Positions 22,615-31,019 of a stretch of 39,142 nucleotides of DNA are shown piece after piece; position 1 is the stretch's first letter, and the number at the start of each line of letters is the position of its first letter. Made by a program: the position numbers and the translations under genes. Source of the DNA: CAYPGT01 sp964512985 (GTDB taxonomy: Bacteria > Cyanobacteriota > Vampirovibrionia > LMEP-6097). The stretch is from the NCBI GenBank assembly GCA_964512985.1, contig CAZELI010000022.1:1-39142 (forward strand), read 5' to 3'. The notes beneath the pieces are model-generated. The model ran no database searches. It was not told the DNA's origin and saw only the letters and a list, made by a program, of their open reading frames with translations.

Positions 22615-23697
22615 ATGGCTGGTGATGAAGATAATGACGATAAGCAGTTTGAGGCGACTCAGCATAAGCTAAAAGAACAGCGCAAGAAGGGTAATGTTTT
22701 TAAGAGTAAGGATCTTACTCAGCTCTGTGTCATGATTGCTGGTTTCGTTATATTGTTTACTTTTGGTAATCAAGCATATCGATTATTACAAGAACTCTGT
22801 GTAAATTTATGGAGTGAGATCCCACACTTTAATAGAATCAGTGGTAATTATATTACTTTCATGGCTTGGAAAACAGTCATATTAATTATTGTTCCTACTA
22901 TGTTAGCTCTTTCTCTTATTGCAGTAGGTATAGAAATCTTACAATTAGGTGGCGTAACTTTTACTACGGAACCCCTTAAATTTAAATTAGAGAAACTTGA
23001 TCCTATTAAAGGACTCAAGAATATGTTTAATGTTAAGTCACTATTTGAGCTTGGTAAGGGTTTACTTAAGGTGATTATCACGGGCTATCTGGCTTGGACA
23101 GTGGTAGAGCATCATATGCCGAAAATCCTTACTAATATAGTTGCCGCTCATAAACTTTCTGGATTCTTTGTGGTGGCTGAGATCTTCTGGGAATTTTTCT
23201 GGAAGATGTCTGTCTTACTTTTCGTAGTTGCGATTATTGATTTCTTGTTTCAACGTTGGAAGTTTATGAAAGATCAACGTATGAGCTTTAAAGAAATGAA
23301 GGATGAGTATAAGGAAACAGAGGGTGATCCTTTAATTAAATCTAAGCGTAAACAAAAACAACGAGAGATCGCTCGCGGTGGCGGTGGTGGCGGTATGGCG
23401 AAGGTGCCAGAGGCTGACTTTGTGGTGAAGAATCCATCTCACGTAGCACTAGCAGTGAAATATAACGAAGAGATGGATCAGGCTCCTAAGGTTATAGCGA
23501 AGGGTGCTGATTTACTTGCCGAACAAATTATCAAAATCGCTGAAGCTTATGGAGTGCCGGTTGTAGAGAATATTCCTCTCTCTCGTGCCTTGTTTAGATT
23601 GGTCAGAGTCAATCAGGAAGTGCCTCCTGACCTCTATCGAGCAGTAGCTGAAGTATTGTTATTCGTTTATAAAGTTAAGGGTAAGACTTTTGGGTAA
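22615..23697 (+). CDS. flhB: FlhB/SctU-family export-apparatus protein
   Basis: This is a component of the flagellar or non-flagellar type III export gate that switches substrate class after self-cleavage. The 360 residues start with the family-typical ATQHKLKEQRKKGNVFKSKDL. Four membrane segments follow (about 38-58, 85-110, 145-165, 185-212), then the cytoplasmic linker with EYKETEGDPLIKSKRKQKQRE. The autocleavage site is N273-PSH276, where FlhB normally has NPTH. Six glycines (255-260) replace the usual Arg-rich linker before MAKVPEADFVVKNPSH. Flagellar FlhB is the likelier identity, but no other flagellar or type III gene is in the window, so SctU cannot be excluded. The C-terminal VPVVENIPLSRALF is intact. 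Confidence 0.93.
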   Translation: MAGDEDNDDKQFEATQHKLKEQRKKGNVFKSKDLTQLCVMIAGFVILFTFGNQAYRLLQELCVNLWSEIPHFNRISGNYITFMAWKTVILIIVPTMLALSLIAVGIEILQLGGVTFTTEPLKFKLEKLDPIKGLKNMFNVKSLFELGKGLLKVIITGYLAWTVVEHHMPKILTNIVAAHKLSGFFVVAEIFWEFFWKMSVLLFVVAIIDFLFQRWKFMKDQRMSFKEMKDEYKETEGDPLIKSKRKQKQREIARGGGGGGMAKVPEADFVVKNPSHVALAVKYNEEMDQAPKVIAKGADLLAEQIIKIAEAYGVPVVENIPLSRALFRLVRVNQEVPPDLYRAVAEVLLFVYKVKGKTFG

Positions 23698-23712
23698 GGT
23701 TATATCATTTTG

Positions 23713-23806
23713 CCGTCATCGCGAGCCAGCGAAGCTGGCGTGGCGATCCCTTATGCGTTTATGAGATCGCCACGTCGTCTGCTTCGCAGACTCCTCGCGA
23801 TGACGG
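23713..23806. repeat. palindromic element, CCGTCATCGCGAG type, overlapping a gene end
   Basis: CCGTCATCGCGAG (23713-23725) pairs with CTCGCGATGACGG (23794-23806); the inner CGTGGCGATC (23739-23748) pairs with GATCGCCACG (23765-23774). A partial copy of the left half is at 39026-39038 onward. The right half codes for the last residues and the stop codon of the flippase gene on the minus strand. Confidence 0.85.
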
Positions 23807-25189
23807 TGTTTTAAACGCGTTAATAATACTGGTTATATCTTTTTTATTAACTAACTTGGCAATAAACAAATATGCCAAATAGAAAATTACTAAGTAATAA
23901 ATTGGTAAGAAAAATACTGCGATTATTGGCACGATAATGATCGCGATACATCTTCCGATTTCTAAATATTTATGACAGAAGCTAGCTGAGAAGATGAGTG
24001 TAACTAAGTTAGCAAGCATAGTGGCATAGACGGCACCGTCTAAACCATACTTATTGATAAGAATATAATTAGCTGCAACATTAGTGCTAATGCCGATGAT
24101 CTGTCCTGCAAGTCGCTTACCATGCGCTGCCTGGGTCATCAGAATTAAGTCTGGAGTCTTCTGTAAGAACCACATAAGGTTAACAAATGCAAATAACTTA
24201 GCGATATAAAGTGACTCACTATATTCTGAACCAAAAACCTTAAGTAAAATATCTTCTGAATAAAAATAAACTAAAATAAACACAAAAGTACCCGAAACAG
24301 CAAGGAACCTAGAAAGATGTTGGGTAATGGTCTTAAAGTATTGATGATTATTAATTATAGAATCATGCATGCTTGGTAAAAATACTTGCGTAATAGATTT
24401 AAGTACCATCTGTGTGTTTCTGTTAAGCTTCGCTGGAATCGCGTAAAACGCTACAGCAGTAGGTCCTATAAGGCTCTGCAACATTACTCTGTCTATTCTT
24501 CCTTGAATGCCATCTAGGGAATCAAGAATCCCAAATCCAAGTGAATCTTTGAACATGGGTTTAAGTTGGCTTAAATCTACTTCAAGCTTAAATAATCTTA
24601 GAGTACTCCATGCTGAAATGATGGTAGTAACTACTCTCTCAATCAAGAATGCCCAGACTAACATAATTAAGTCACCTTGAAGATAAACTAAAACACCAAA
24701 TATTACTGCAAGTCTAATAACTCTATTAAGTCCAATAATAAATGATATGAGTTTGAACTGCCCAAGAGCCTTACGGGTAATCCCAAACACAGACGCGATA
24801 CTTTCTAATCCATAAATCAGAATATAAATAGCGATTACTTTTACTATAGTTAAATCAGATTGCGTGTTAATTGCAACGAAGTAAATAAGAAAACCAGCTG
24901 GTACTAGAATTATAAGTTTTAGTAAGAGTGCTGTAGTGGAGGCTTTATTAAGCCCTTCGATAAATCCTCTCTCGTCATGTGCGGCAAATTGTAATATAGA
25001 GTTACGAAACCCAGTTCTAAAGAACAAATTAAATAATTCTACAAAAGCTTCCGCAGAGAGTAAGATACCGAGATCTTTTGGTCCAAGGAGTTTAGCTAGA
25101 GCAATGGTTATAACAACAGATATGGCTAGCTCAAATCCTGAGCTTGATAACATATAGGTCAGGGATTTAATTAAATTAGGTTGTTTCAT
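23759..25189 (-). CDS. Wzx-type polysaccharide flippase (MOP superfamily)
   Basis: This is a 476-residue multi-span membrane protein of about 12-14 helices. It starts LIKSLTYMLSSSGFELAISVVITIALAKLLGPKDLG, whose A-x-x-L-G-P-x-D-x-G turn after helix 1 is the hallmark of Wzx/RfbX-like exporters. Such proteins flip lipid-linked oligosaccharides across the inner membrane. The last 16 or so residues (about PSSRGVCEADDVAIS) are encoded by the palindromic repeat at 23713-23806, so the ancestral C-terminus has been replaced. Its start overlaps the stop of the metallophosphatase gene by 4 bases. With the GT2 gene it forms an envelope glycan operon. Confidence 0.88.
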   Translation of the reverse strand: MKQPNLIKSLTYMLSSSGFELAISVVITIALAKLLGPKDLGILLSAEAFVELFNLFFRTGFRNSILQFAAHDERGFIEGLNKASTTALLLKLIILVPAGFLIYFVAINTQSDLTIVKVIAIYILIYGLESIASVFGITRKALGQFKLISFIIGLNRVIRLAVIFGVLVYLQGDLIMLVWAFLIERVVTTIISAWSTLRLFKLEVDLSQLKPMFKDSLGFGILDSLDGIQGRIDRVMLQSLIGPTAVAFYAIPAKLNRNTQMVLKSITQVFLPSMHDSIINNHQYFKTITQHLSRFLAVSGTFVFILVYFYSEDILLKVFGSEYSESLYIAKLFAFVNLMWFLQKTPDLILMTQAAHGKRLAGQIIGISTNVAANYILINKYGLDGAVYATMLANLVTLIFSASFCHKYLEIGRCIAIIIVPIIAVFFLPIYYLVIFYLAYLFIAKLVNKKDITSIINAFKTPSSRGVCEADDVAIS

Positions 25190-26610
25190 TTCACAATACT
25201 GAATTCATCAAGTATTTTACTATCTTTTGATAGGAATTTAACCTTAAGTTTATTGCTATCTATATCTAGAATTACAGACCCTTCGGTAGAATTGGCACTA
25301 GCCATGAGTGGATCTGGATGTTCCTTGTCAATCATTCTGAAAGCTGCTCCAGATGAGCCTAATATTAAATATATGCTACCTTCACCTTGCTTATACTGAT
25401 TCAAGCTAGATGATTTAATCTCAGGTTCTAGTTGATGTGCTGCTTGAATGGTCTCTGGACTGTAATAAACTTTCCTCTCGGTCTCTTTATGAAGACCCTC
25501 TTGAGAAACTCCGTTAACAGTTTTAATGTCTAATGGATATGATCTCTGATAATTATGAATATGACCATTGAGAACCAGGTCTACTTTGTATTGATCTAGA
25601 AGTGGAACGACATGGGCACGCATCCATTCTTGCCAGATGTCTGAGACGGTATGACCTACTCCATGCCCGAAGGGTGGATGATGGAAGGCTACGATAGTCC
25701 ATGCAGAATGGTTTGTAGCTAGGTCTTGTTTAAGCCACTCTAGCATTGCATTCTTAGCTGTGCTTTGAGTTGTCCAGATTTTTTCTTTGTTAGTTTCATC
25801 AGTGTTCAAATCTTCCCAAAGTGAATCATAGGAATCTAGGATAATGAAATGTATACCAGTATAGTCAAACGAGTAATAAGGTTTATTAAGTCTAAAAATA
25901 TTGAAATAAGCTCCGTGGCTTTGAGGATAGGATCTTGAAGTATAACTAAGATTGTCTTTATGGAATCCTGCATCATGATTGCCATAGACTGGATAGATAG
26001 GAGTATGAGTTAATTCATCTTTATACACGTCAAAGATCCCCTTCTGGAACTCTTCATCAGTTCCACGCCAATAAGCATTGTCTCCCAGGGTTAATATGAG
26101 ATCAGTATTCCTTATGTTATTGTCTTTGCGATATTTATAATAAGCATCTCTAACGATCATCTGTGATTTTTTGTTAGAGTGTTTGAATTTCTTAGTACCA
26201 TTAGTTCCTGGATCACCTAAGACCCAAATATGAGCATGAAAGTCTTGAGTGTTGCTTGTTGGTGTAGTTATGAAGTAGAAATCACTATTAGAGCGCTTTT
26301 CATCTAAGATTGTACGTTCGTTTTCTTCTTGATTATAAATGCGATAAGAATATTTAGTATTAGCTTGAAGTTGATTGAGTTTTACTTGATGCTCAGTTGC
26401 TAGGACCAAATCGCTATACTCTAAGCTTTCATCTTGCTCTCGTTGGTACTTCAGTAAAGTTGGAGTTTCCTTCTTAGTTCTCCAATTAATACTTATAGAA
26501 TGATCAGAAAGCTCTTGTAGATACGGTCCCCTGGTAATTTTATCAGTAGCATTAGCTGATGAACAGCTTATTATGATTGAAAATATTACCCATAGTTTTG
26601 TTTGTTTCAT
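25186..26610 (-). CDS. secreted purple-acid-phosphatase-like metallophosphoesterase
   Basis: The 474 residues begin with an export signal (MKQTKLWVIFSIIISCSSANA). Cleavage is possible after ANA, or lipid attachment at Cys16 in IISC. A fibronectin-III-like domain (about 25-118, RGPYLQELSDHSISINWRT) precedes the metallophosphoesterase domain. All five metal motifs are visible: GDPG (D133), GDNAY (D177, N178), GNHD (N211, H212), AFHHPP and NGHIHNYQRS. This is the purple acid phosphatase arrangement; the likely reaction is phosphomonoester hydrolysis in the periplasm or on the surface. It is in an operon with the GT2 gene (1 bp gap) and the flippase (4-bp overlap), so the substrate may be a glycan phosphate (inference). 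Confidence 0.92.
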   Translation of the reverse strand: MKQTKLWVIFSIIISCSSANATDKITRGPYLQELSDHSISINWRTKKETPTLLKYQREQDESLEYSDLVLATEHQVKLNQLQANTKYSYRIYNQEENERTILDEKRSNSDFYFITTPTSNTQDFHAHIWVLGDPGTNGTKKFKHSNKKSQMIVRDAYYKYRKDNNIRNTDLILTLGDNAYWRGTDEEFQKGIFDVYKDELTHTPIYPVYGNHDAGFHKDNLSYTSRSYPQSHGAYFNIFRLNKPYYSFDYTGIHFIILDSYDSLWEDLNTDETNKEKIWTTQSTAKNAMLEWLKQDLATNHSAWTIVAFHHPPFGHGVGHTVSDIWQEWMRAHVVPLLDQYKVDLVLNGHIHNYQRSYPLDIKTVNGVSQEGLHKETERKVYYSPETIQAAHQLEPEIKSSSLNQYKQGEGSIYLILGSSGAAFRMIDKEHPDPLMASANSTEGSVILDIDSNKLKVKFLSKDSKILDEFSIVK

Positions 26611-26611
26611 A

Positions 26612-27661
26612 TTATGTCCTTGTTAACTCTGCTCCCTTGATTTCCCCTTGGCACTTTTTAATAAGCACTTCGTAATAAAAAATAAACTGAGGATTCAAAC
26701 TCATTAAACTTAGAGGATAAAGAAGAAAGAGCAATATAAACTTGAGTATAAGATATATTGGTATATTAAATAATTTAACTCTTTCCATAAAACTAGGTAT
26801 GAATTTCTTAAGTTTCTCTGGAACCCCGATAAATAAGGTCTTAGGAGCTTTATCACCGAAATACCCTGGACGAGGATTATGAAGTAAGAAATAAAAACTC
26901 AAAGCTGAACGGTAATACCAGCTGAGTGCATAGGCTTGGGTCATTCTACTAGCAGGTACTGGATGGCAGACTTGCACTTGCGGCGCGTAGAGCATAGTTA
27001 CATGATGGTTTATGAGATAACGGAAGAATTCAGTGTCTTCATGTAAGTAAGAACCATCTGCGGTGCCGACTCCGAGATCTTCGCGGAATCCTGAAAAATT
27101 ACTGAAAATATTCTTGGTAAATAACATACAGGCACCAAGGGGATTCTGTACTCTAATGCCCTTGTGCATAAATGGATAAGTTTGGCTCCGTTCACCGTAA
27201 TCATGCCCAGGGAATACTGATTGGCTTATGGCAAACTTACCTTCTAGCTTAATCCAAATAGGGAGCGGCTTTTCCCATTCTGGAATAACCCTAGCTCCAT
27301 AACAAATCATCTCATTGTCGCTGGTATTCTCGGCGATGCGATAAGCTTCCTTCAGCCAATTAGTAGCTAATCTTATATCATCATCTATATAAGCTAGTAA
27401 TTTACCATCAGCTTCTTGCTGACCACGATTACGCGCAAAGCCAATCCCTTGTCTAGCTTCCATGAAATACTTAAGTGCTAAAGTATTTTGAAAACTTAAA
27501 ACTACTTCTCTAGTGTCATCGGTGGAGTTATTATCGATAAATATTATTTCAATATTATCCTTATATTGAAAATCCTTGAACTGATTCTGAAGATCTTCTA
27601 GAACCATTCTTGTGAGATTGGCTCTATTATAGGAGCAAATTATAATGCTTAGCTGGCTCAT
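26612..27661 (-). CDS. GT2-family glycosyltransferase
   Basis: The 349-residue protein has the GT-A fold start LSIIICSYNRANLTRMVLEDL. IIFIDNNSTDDT and the D-x-D nucleotide-sugar site in LLAYIDDDIRLA (about 93) follow, then the acceptor block GVGTADGSYLHEDTEFFRYL, which gives the ED catalytic base. A hydrophobic segment near 305-325 suggests membrane attachment. By family it transfers a sugar from a nucleotide donor to a growing polysaccharide. It is first in the minus-strand operon with the phosphatase and the flippase. Its start is divergent from the sulfatase-like gene, with a palindromic operator-like sequence between them. Confidence 0.9.
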   Translation of the reverse strand: MSQLSIIICSYNRANLTRMVLEDLQNQFKDFQYKDNIEIIFIDNNSTDDTREVVLSFQNTLALKYFMEARQGIGFARNRGQQEADGKLLAYIDDDIRLATNWLKEAYRIAENTSDNEMICYGARVIPEWEKPLPIWIKLEGKFAISQSVFPGHDYGERSQTYPFMHKGIRVQNPLGACMLFTKNIFSNFSGFREDLGVGTADGSYLHEDTEFFRYLINHHVTMLYAPQVQVCHPVPASRMTQAYALSWYYRSALSFYFLLHNPRPGYFGDKAPKTLFIGVPEKLKKFIPSFMERVKLFNIPIYLILKFILLFLLYPLSLMSLNPQFIFYYEVLIKKCQGEIKGAELTRT

Positions 27662-27707
27662 TTACCCTTACAATATAACAAGTAATGGCAAATTAGGGAA
27701 ATACTAT

Positions 27708-27768
27708 GAGCCGATTAGCTAAATTAATCGGCTCAAAATAGTGCTATAAATGAGCCGATTAGTATAAT
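27708..27768. promoter_or_regulatory. GAGCCGATTA operator-like triplet in divergent promoter region
   Basis: GAGCCGATTA occurs at 27708-27717, as its reverse complement TAATCGGCTC at 27725-27734, and again in direct orientation at 27752-27761. The last copy abuts a consensus -10 TATAAT (27763-27768) for the plus-strand gene starting at 27793. No good -35 is visible, consistent with an activator-dependent or repressed promoter. It lies between divergently transcribed envelope genes. Confidence 0.6.
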
Positions 27769-27792
27769 ACTAAAAGGCACTATTGAAATTTT

Positions 27793-28740
27793 ATGAACCT
27801 TTTCAACACTATCAAGAAAAAAATCCGCTACTGGATCAATGCCTATAACTTTAATAAAACTAAGGAGATTGCAACTTGGACTATTAATGACACTCAAGAA
27901 CGCATGAATTATTTATGGATTGTGTATGATTCTTGTCGTTATGATAGTTTGGTGCAAGCAAGAACACCAGTGCTTGATAACTATTCTAAGATCTACTCAG
28001 CGTGGACTCCAGGGACTTATACTTTACCTGCACATATTTCGTTTTTCACGGGGATATTGCCTACGGTAAATGAACCTATACCTTATATTAATCGCTTTTA
28101 TAAGCAACTTATTTCTATGTCTAAAGCAGGTCAGGCATTGGATCATGCTAAAGATAGGCGTACCATAGAATTGAACAGTAGTAATCATGACATGATTCAT
28201 GGATTGACTAAGGCTGGTTATTATACTGTTGGATCTGGGGCTGCGACTTGGTTTGCTAAGAAAGTTCTTACCGATGGGTTTATGCATTTTAATCATGTGC
28301 GAGCCGAATCTGCAGAGTCTCAATACAATTATGTCCTTAGAAAGCTTTCAGAGAAATCCTCTTCTAAGCCTTTCTTTGCTTTCTTAAATTTAATAGAAAC
28401 GCATACCCCTTATATGCACTATGGCGCTGATAGAGAAGAGTATTCAATGCAGGCTAGAGATTCAATGGAATTCCCTCCTAGAGAAGATCTACAGCTGATA
28501 GAGACTAAGGGTAAGAAATTACATAAGGCTCAGATTGCAGCAGCAGAGCATTTGGATAAAGTATTGGCTCAGTTATTGCCACAGATACCGCGCAATACTT
28601 GTGTGATGATTATGGCTGATCATGGGGAAGCCTTTGGGGAAGATGGTTTTTGGGGACATGGCGTTTACCATCCTACGGTTATGAATGTACCTATGGCGTG
28701 TTTTATGCTGAATGGTGAGAGGATTTTAGAGGATAAGTAG
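27793..28740 (+). CDS. sulfatase-superfamily (alkaline phosphatase fold) hydrolase
   Basis: The 315 residues show the alkaline-phosphatase/sulfatase core. YLWIVYDSCRYDS carries the metal Asp46. SAWTPGTYTLPAHISFFTG supplies the nucleophile position (Thr77 or nearby, not a Cys-x-Pro-Ser-Arg sulfatase site). VMIMADHGEAFGEDGFWGHG supplies the second metal Asp and His. No N-terminal signal peptide or membrane helix is seen, so it may be cytoplasmic. A Thr nucleophile points to phosphoryl or phosphoglycerol transfer rather than sulfate ester cleavage (inference). It is divergent from the glycan operon and 19 bp upstream of leuA, but functionally it fits the envelope block. Confidence 0.85.
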   Translation: MNLFNTIKKKIRYWINAYNFNKTKEIATWTINDTQERMNYLWIVYDSCRYDSLVQARTPVLDNYSKIYSAWTPGTYTLPAHISFFTGILPTVNEPIPYINRFYKQLISMSKAGQALDHAKDRRTIELNSSNHDMIHGLTKAGYYTVGSGAATWFAKKVLTDGFMHFNHVRAESAESQYNYVLRKLSEKSSSKPFFAFLNLIETHTPYMHYGADREEYSMQARDSMEFPPREDLQLIETKGKKLHKAQIAAAEHLDKVLAQLLPQIPRNTCVMIMADHGEAFGEDGFWGHGVYHPTVMNVPMACFMLNGERILEDK

Positions 28741-28759
28741 AATTTGCTATACTATTTAA

Positions 28760-30343
28760 ATGCCTGATAATAAGAATAGAGTTTATATATTTGACACCAC
28801 GCTTAGGGATGGAGAACAAAGCCCTGGAGCTACTATGAATCCTCAGGAGAAGCTCGAGATCGCTAGGCAATTAGCGCTGCTCAATGTTGATGTTATAGAG
28901 GCTGGTTTCCCGGTGTCTAGTAAGGGTGACTTTGAAGCGGTACATACTATCGCTGCTGAGATTGAAGGTCCAACTATCTGCGCTTTGGCGCGTGCTATTG
29001 AGACTGATATTAAGATAGCGGCAGATGCACTGCAGGGTGCTGCTAAGAAACGTTTACATACTTTTATCGCGACTTCTCCTATTCATATGGAACATAAGCT
29101 TAAGATGAGTCCGAAGGATGTATTGAAGCGTGCTGCTGATATGGTGACATATGCTAGGTCACTGGTGGATGAAGTAGAATTCTCTCCAGAAGACGCAGGT
29201 AGATCTGAGAAAGAGTTTCTCTATGAGATTATAGAGCTTGCGATTGCTAATGGTGCAACTTCCATTAATATTCCAGATACTGTTGGTTATACGACGCCGA
29301 TGGAGTTTGGACAATTAATTAAGGATGTTAAACTTAATGTACCTAATATTGATAAAGCGATTATTTCGGTTCATTGCCATAATGATCTGGGGTTGGCTAC
29401 AGCTAATTCACTAGCGGCTCTTGTGAATGGCGCTCGCCAAGTGGAATGTACTATTAATGGTATTGGTGAACGAGCTGGTAATGCAAGTCTAGAAGAGCTC
29501 GCGATGATACTTAAGACCAGAAGTGATTTAGGACTGTTCACTAATATTAATACTAAGCAGATTATTAGAACAAGTAAGCTAGTGAGTAATATTACTGGCA
29601 TGTTTGTGCAACCTAATAAAGCGATAGTCGGTGCTAATGCTTTTGCGCATGAATCTGGTATTCATCAGGATGGTATGCTAAAAAACAATAAGACTTATGA
29701 GATTATGAATCCAGAAGATATTGGACTCTTAGCTACACAAATCCCTCTAGGACCGCGTTCTGGTAAACATGCTCTGAAGTCTAGGTTAGAGCAGCTTGGT
29801 TTCCAGTCTATTAAAGAAGAAGATCTTAAGAACATTTACGAAAGATTTATTAGGCTAGCTGATAAGAAGAAGCGTGTTGATGATAGAGATTTAATTGCGC
29901 TTGCTACTAATCAATCTTTAACTAGTGAAGTTGGAGCTACGTTTGAATTGATTCACGTGCAGGTTACTTGTGGTAGTGGTGGATTGCCGACGGCGAGTGT
30001 GATGCTGCGTGATCAAAGAGACAAGACTAATATTCTTAAGGGTGCAGAACTCGGTACTGGTCCTGTGGATGCTATCTGTAAATGTATTCGTAGGCTAAGT
30101 AAGTCAGAGTGTACTTTGATAGAGTTTTCTATTAAGTCAGTTACAGAAGGAATTGATTCCTTAGGTGAGGTCTTTATTCGTGTTCAAGATGATGTGCATA
30201 AGACTATCTATAGCGGACATGCTGCTAAGACTGATATTATTCTGGCTTCAGCGCAAGCCTATCTCAATGCTATTAATAGATATTATGAGCGTAGAGATAG
30301 CGTGAAACTCAGTCCTCAAATGGCAGAGGTGCTAACACCTTAA
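28760..30343 (+). CDS. leuA: 2-isopropylmalate synthase
   Basis: LeuA condenses acetyl-CoA with 2-oxoisovalerate, the committed step of leucine synthesis. The 527 residues are the normal long form. The DRE-TIM metallolyase N-terminus is FDTTLRDGEQSPGATM (about 9-25). Metal-binding SVHCHNDLGLATANSLAAL and the Gly-rich GIGERAGNASLEE follow, then AHESGIHQDGM. The C-terminal leucine-feedback domain (about 395-515, HVQVTCGSGGLPTASVMLRD) is present, so allosteric inhibition is expected. No other leu gene is nearby. The cmk gene follows 3 bp after the stop and is probably co-transcribed. Confidence 0.97.
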   Translation: MPDNKNRVYIFDTTLRDGEQSPGATMNPQEKLEIARQLALLNVDVIEAGFPVSSKGDFEAVHTIAAEIEGPTICALARAIETDIKIAADALQGAAKKRLHTFIATSPIHMEHKLKMSPKDVLKRAADMVTYARSLVDEVEFSPEDAGRSEKEFLYEIIELAIANGATSINIPDTVGYTTPMEFGQLIKDVKLNVPNIDKAIISVHCHNDLGLATANSLAALVNGARQVECTINGIGERAGNASLEELAMILKTRSDLGLFTNINTKQIIRTSKLVSNITGMFVQPNKAIVGANAFAHESGIHQDGMLKNNKTYEIMNPEDIGLLATQIPLGPRSGKHALKSRLEQLGFQSIKEEDLKNIYERFIRLADKKKRVDDRDLIALATNQSLTSEVGATFELIHVQVTCGSGGLPTASVMLRDQRDKTNILKGAELGTGPVDAICKCIRRLSKSECTLIEFSIKSVTEGIDSLGEVFIRVQDDVHKTIYSGHAAKTDIILASAQAYLNAINRYYERRDSVKLSPQMAEVLTP

Positions 30344-30346
30344 TTT

Positions 30347-30997
30347 ATGGTTGTAATTGCTATTGATGGACCAGCTGCTAGTGGTAAGAGTACTGTAGCT
30401 AAGCTTGTTGCTTCGAAATTAGGCTATCTTTATATTGATAGTGGAGCAATGTATAGAGCTATAACTTTAGAGTGGCTTAAAAGATATGGATCTAAGTCTG
30501 AGAACGATGCAGAAAGATTATTAGAAATATTGTCTAAGTTTAATTTGCGTTTAGAGGACAATAGTAAATCGATCTATCTTAATAATGAGAATATTAGTGA
30601 AGCTATTAGAGCTAATCAAGTAAGTAATAATGTTAGTTATATTGCTTCGTTTAAAGAAGTCAGGGAGAGGCTTGTAGAGATGCAACGTAAGATAGCATCT
30701 AATAGAAGTGTGGTGATGGATGGTAGGGATATTGCGACAGTAGTATTTCCAGATGCTGAGCTTAAAATATATATGGTTGCTTCACCTCAAGTACGCGCTG
30801 AAAGAAGATTAAAAGACCTAGAACTGAAAGGTGAAACAGTAGACTTAAAAACCCTAGTAGAAGAAATAGAGGCCCGTGATAAGCAAGATTCTGAGCGTTC
30901 TGAATCACCTCTACGTAAGGCTTCGGGTGCGTATGAGATTAATACCGATGGCTTAACTATTGAGGAAGTCGTTAATAAAATACTGAAATATGTATAA
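30347..30997 (+). CDS. cmk: cytidylate kinase
   Basis: The enzyme phosphorylates CMP and dCMP with ATP. The 216 residues have the P-loop GPAASGKST (about 7-15), the CMP-binding YIDSGAMYRAITLEWL, then MDGRDIATVVFPDAELKIYMVAS and the lid RAERRLKDLELKGE. RDKQDSERSESPLRKASGA is the conserved late block. The length is typical of the bacterial enzyme. A strong hairpin follows the stop. Confidence 0.96.
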   Translation: MVVIAIDGPAASGKSTVAKLVASKLGYLYIDSGAMYRAITLEWLKRYGSKSENDAERLLEILSKFNLRLEDNSKSIYLNNENISEAIRANQVSNNVSYIASFKEVRERLVEMQRKIASNRSVVMDGRDIATVVFPDAELKIYMVASPQVRAERRLKDLELKGETVDLKTLVEEIEARDKQDSERSESPLRKASGAYEINTDGLTIEEVVNKILKYV

Positions 30998-31018
30998 CGC
31001 CCGAAGGGCGTCATACAT
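30990..31018. terminator. hairpin between convergent cmk and kinase-like gene
   Basis: ACGCCC-GAA-GGGCGT with flanking ATGTAT/ATACAT arms forms a nearly continuous stem at the 3' ends of two convergent genes. The GAA loop and GC-rich core fit an intrinsic terminator working in both directions, but no long T-run follows on either strand. Confidence 0.55.
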
Positions 31019-31019
31019 A

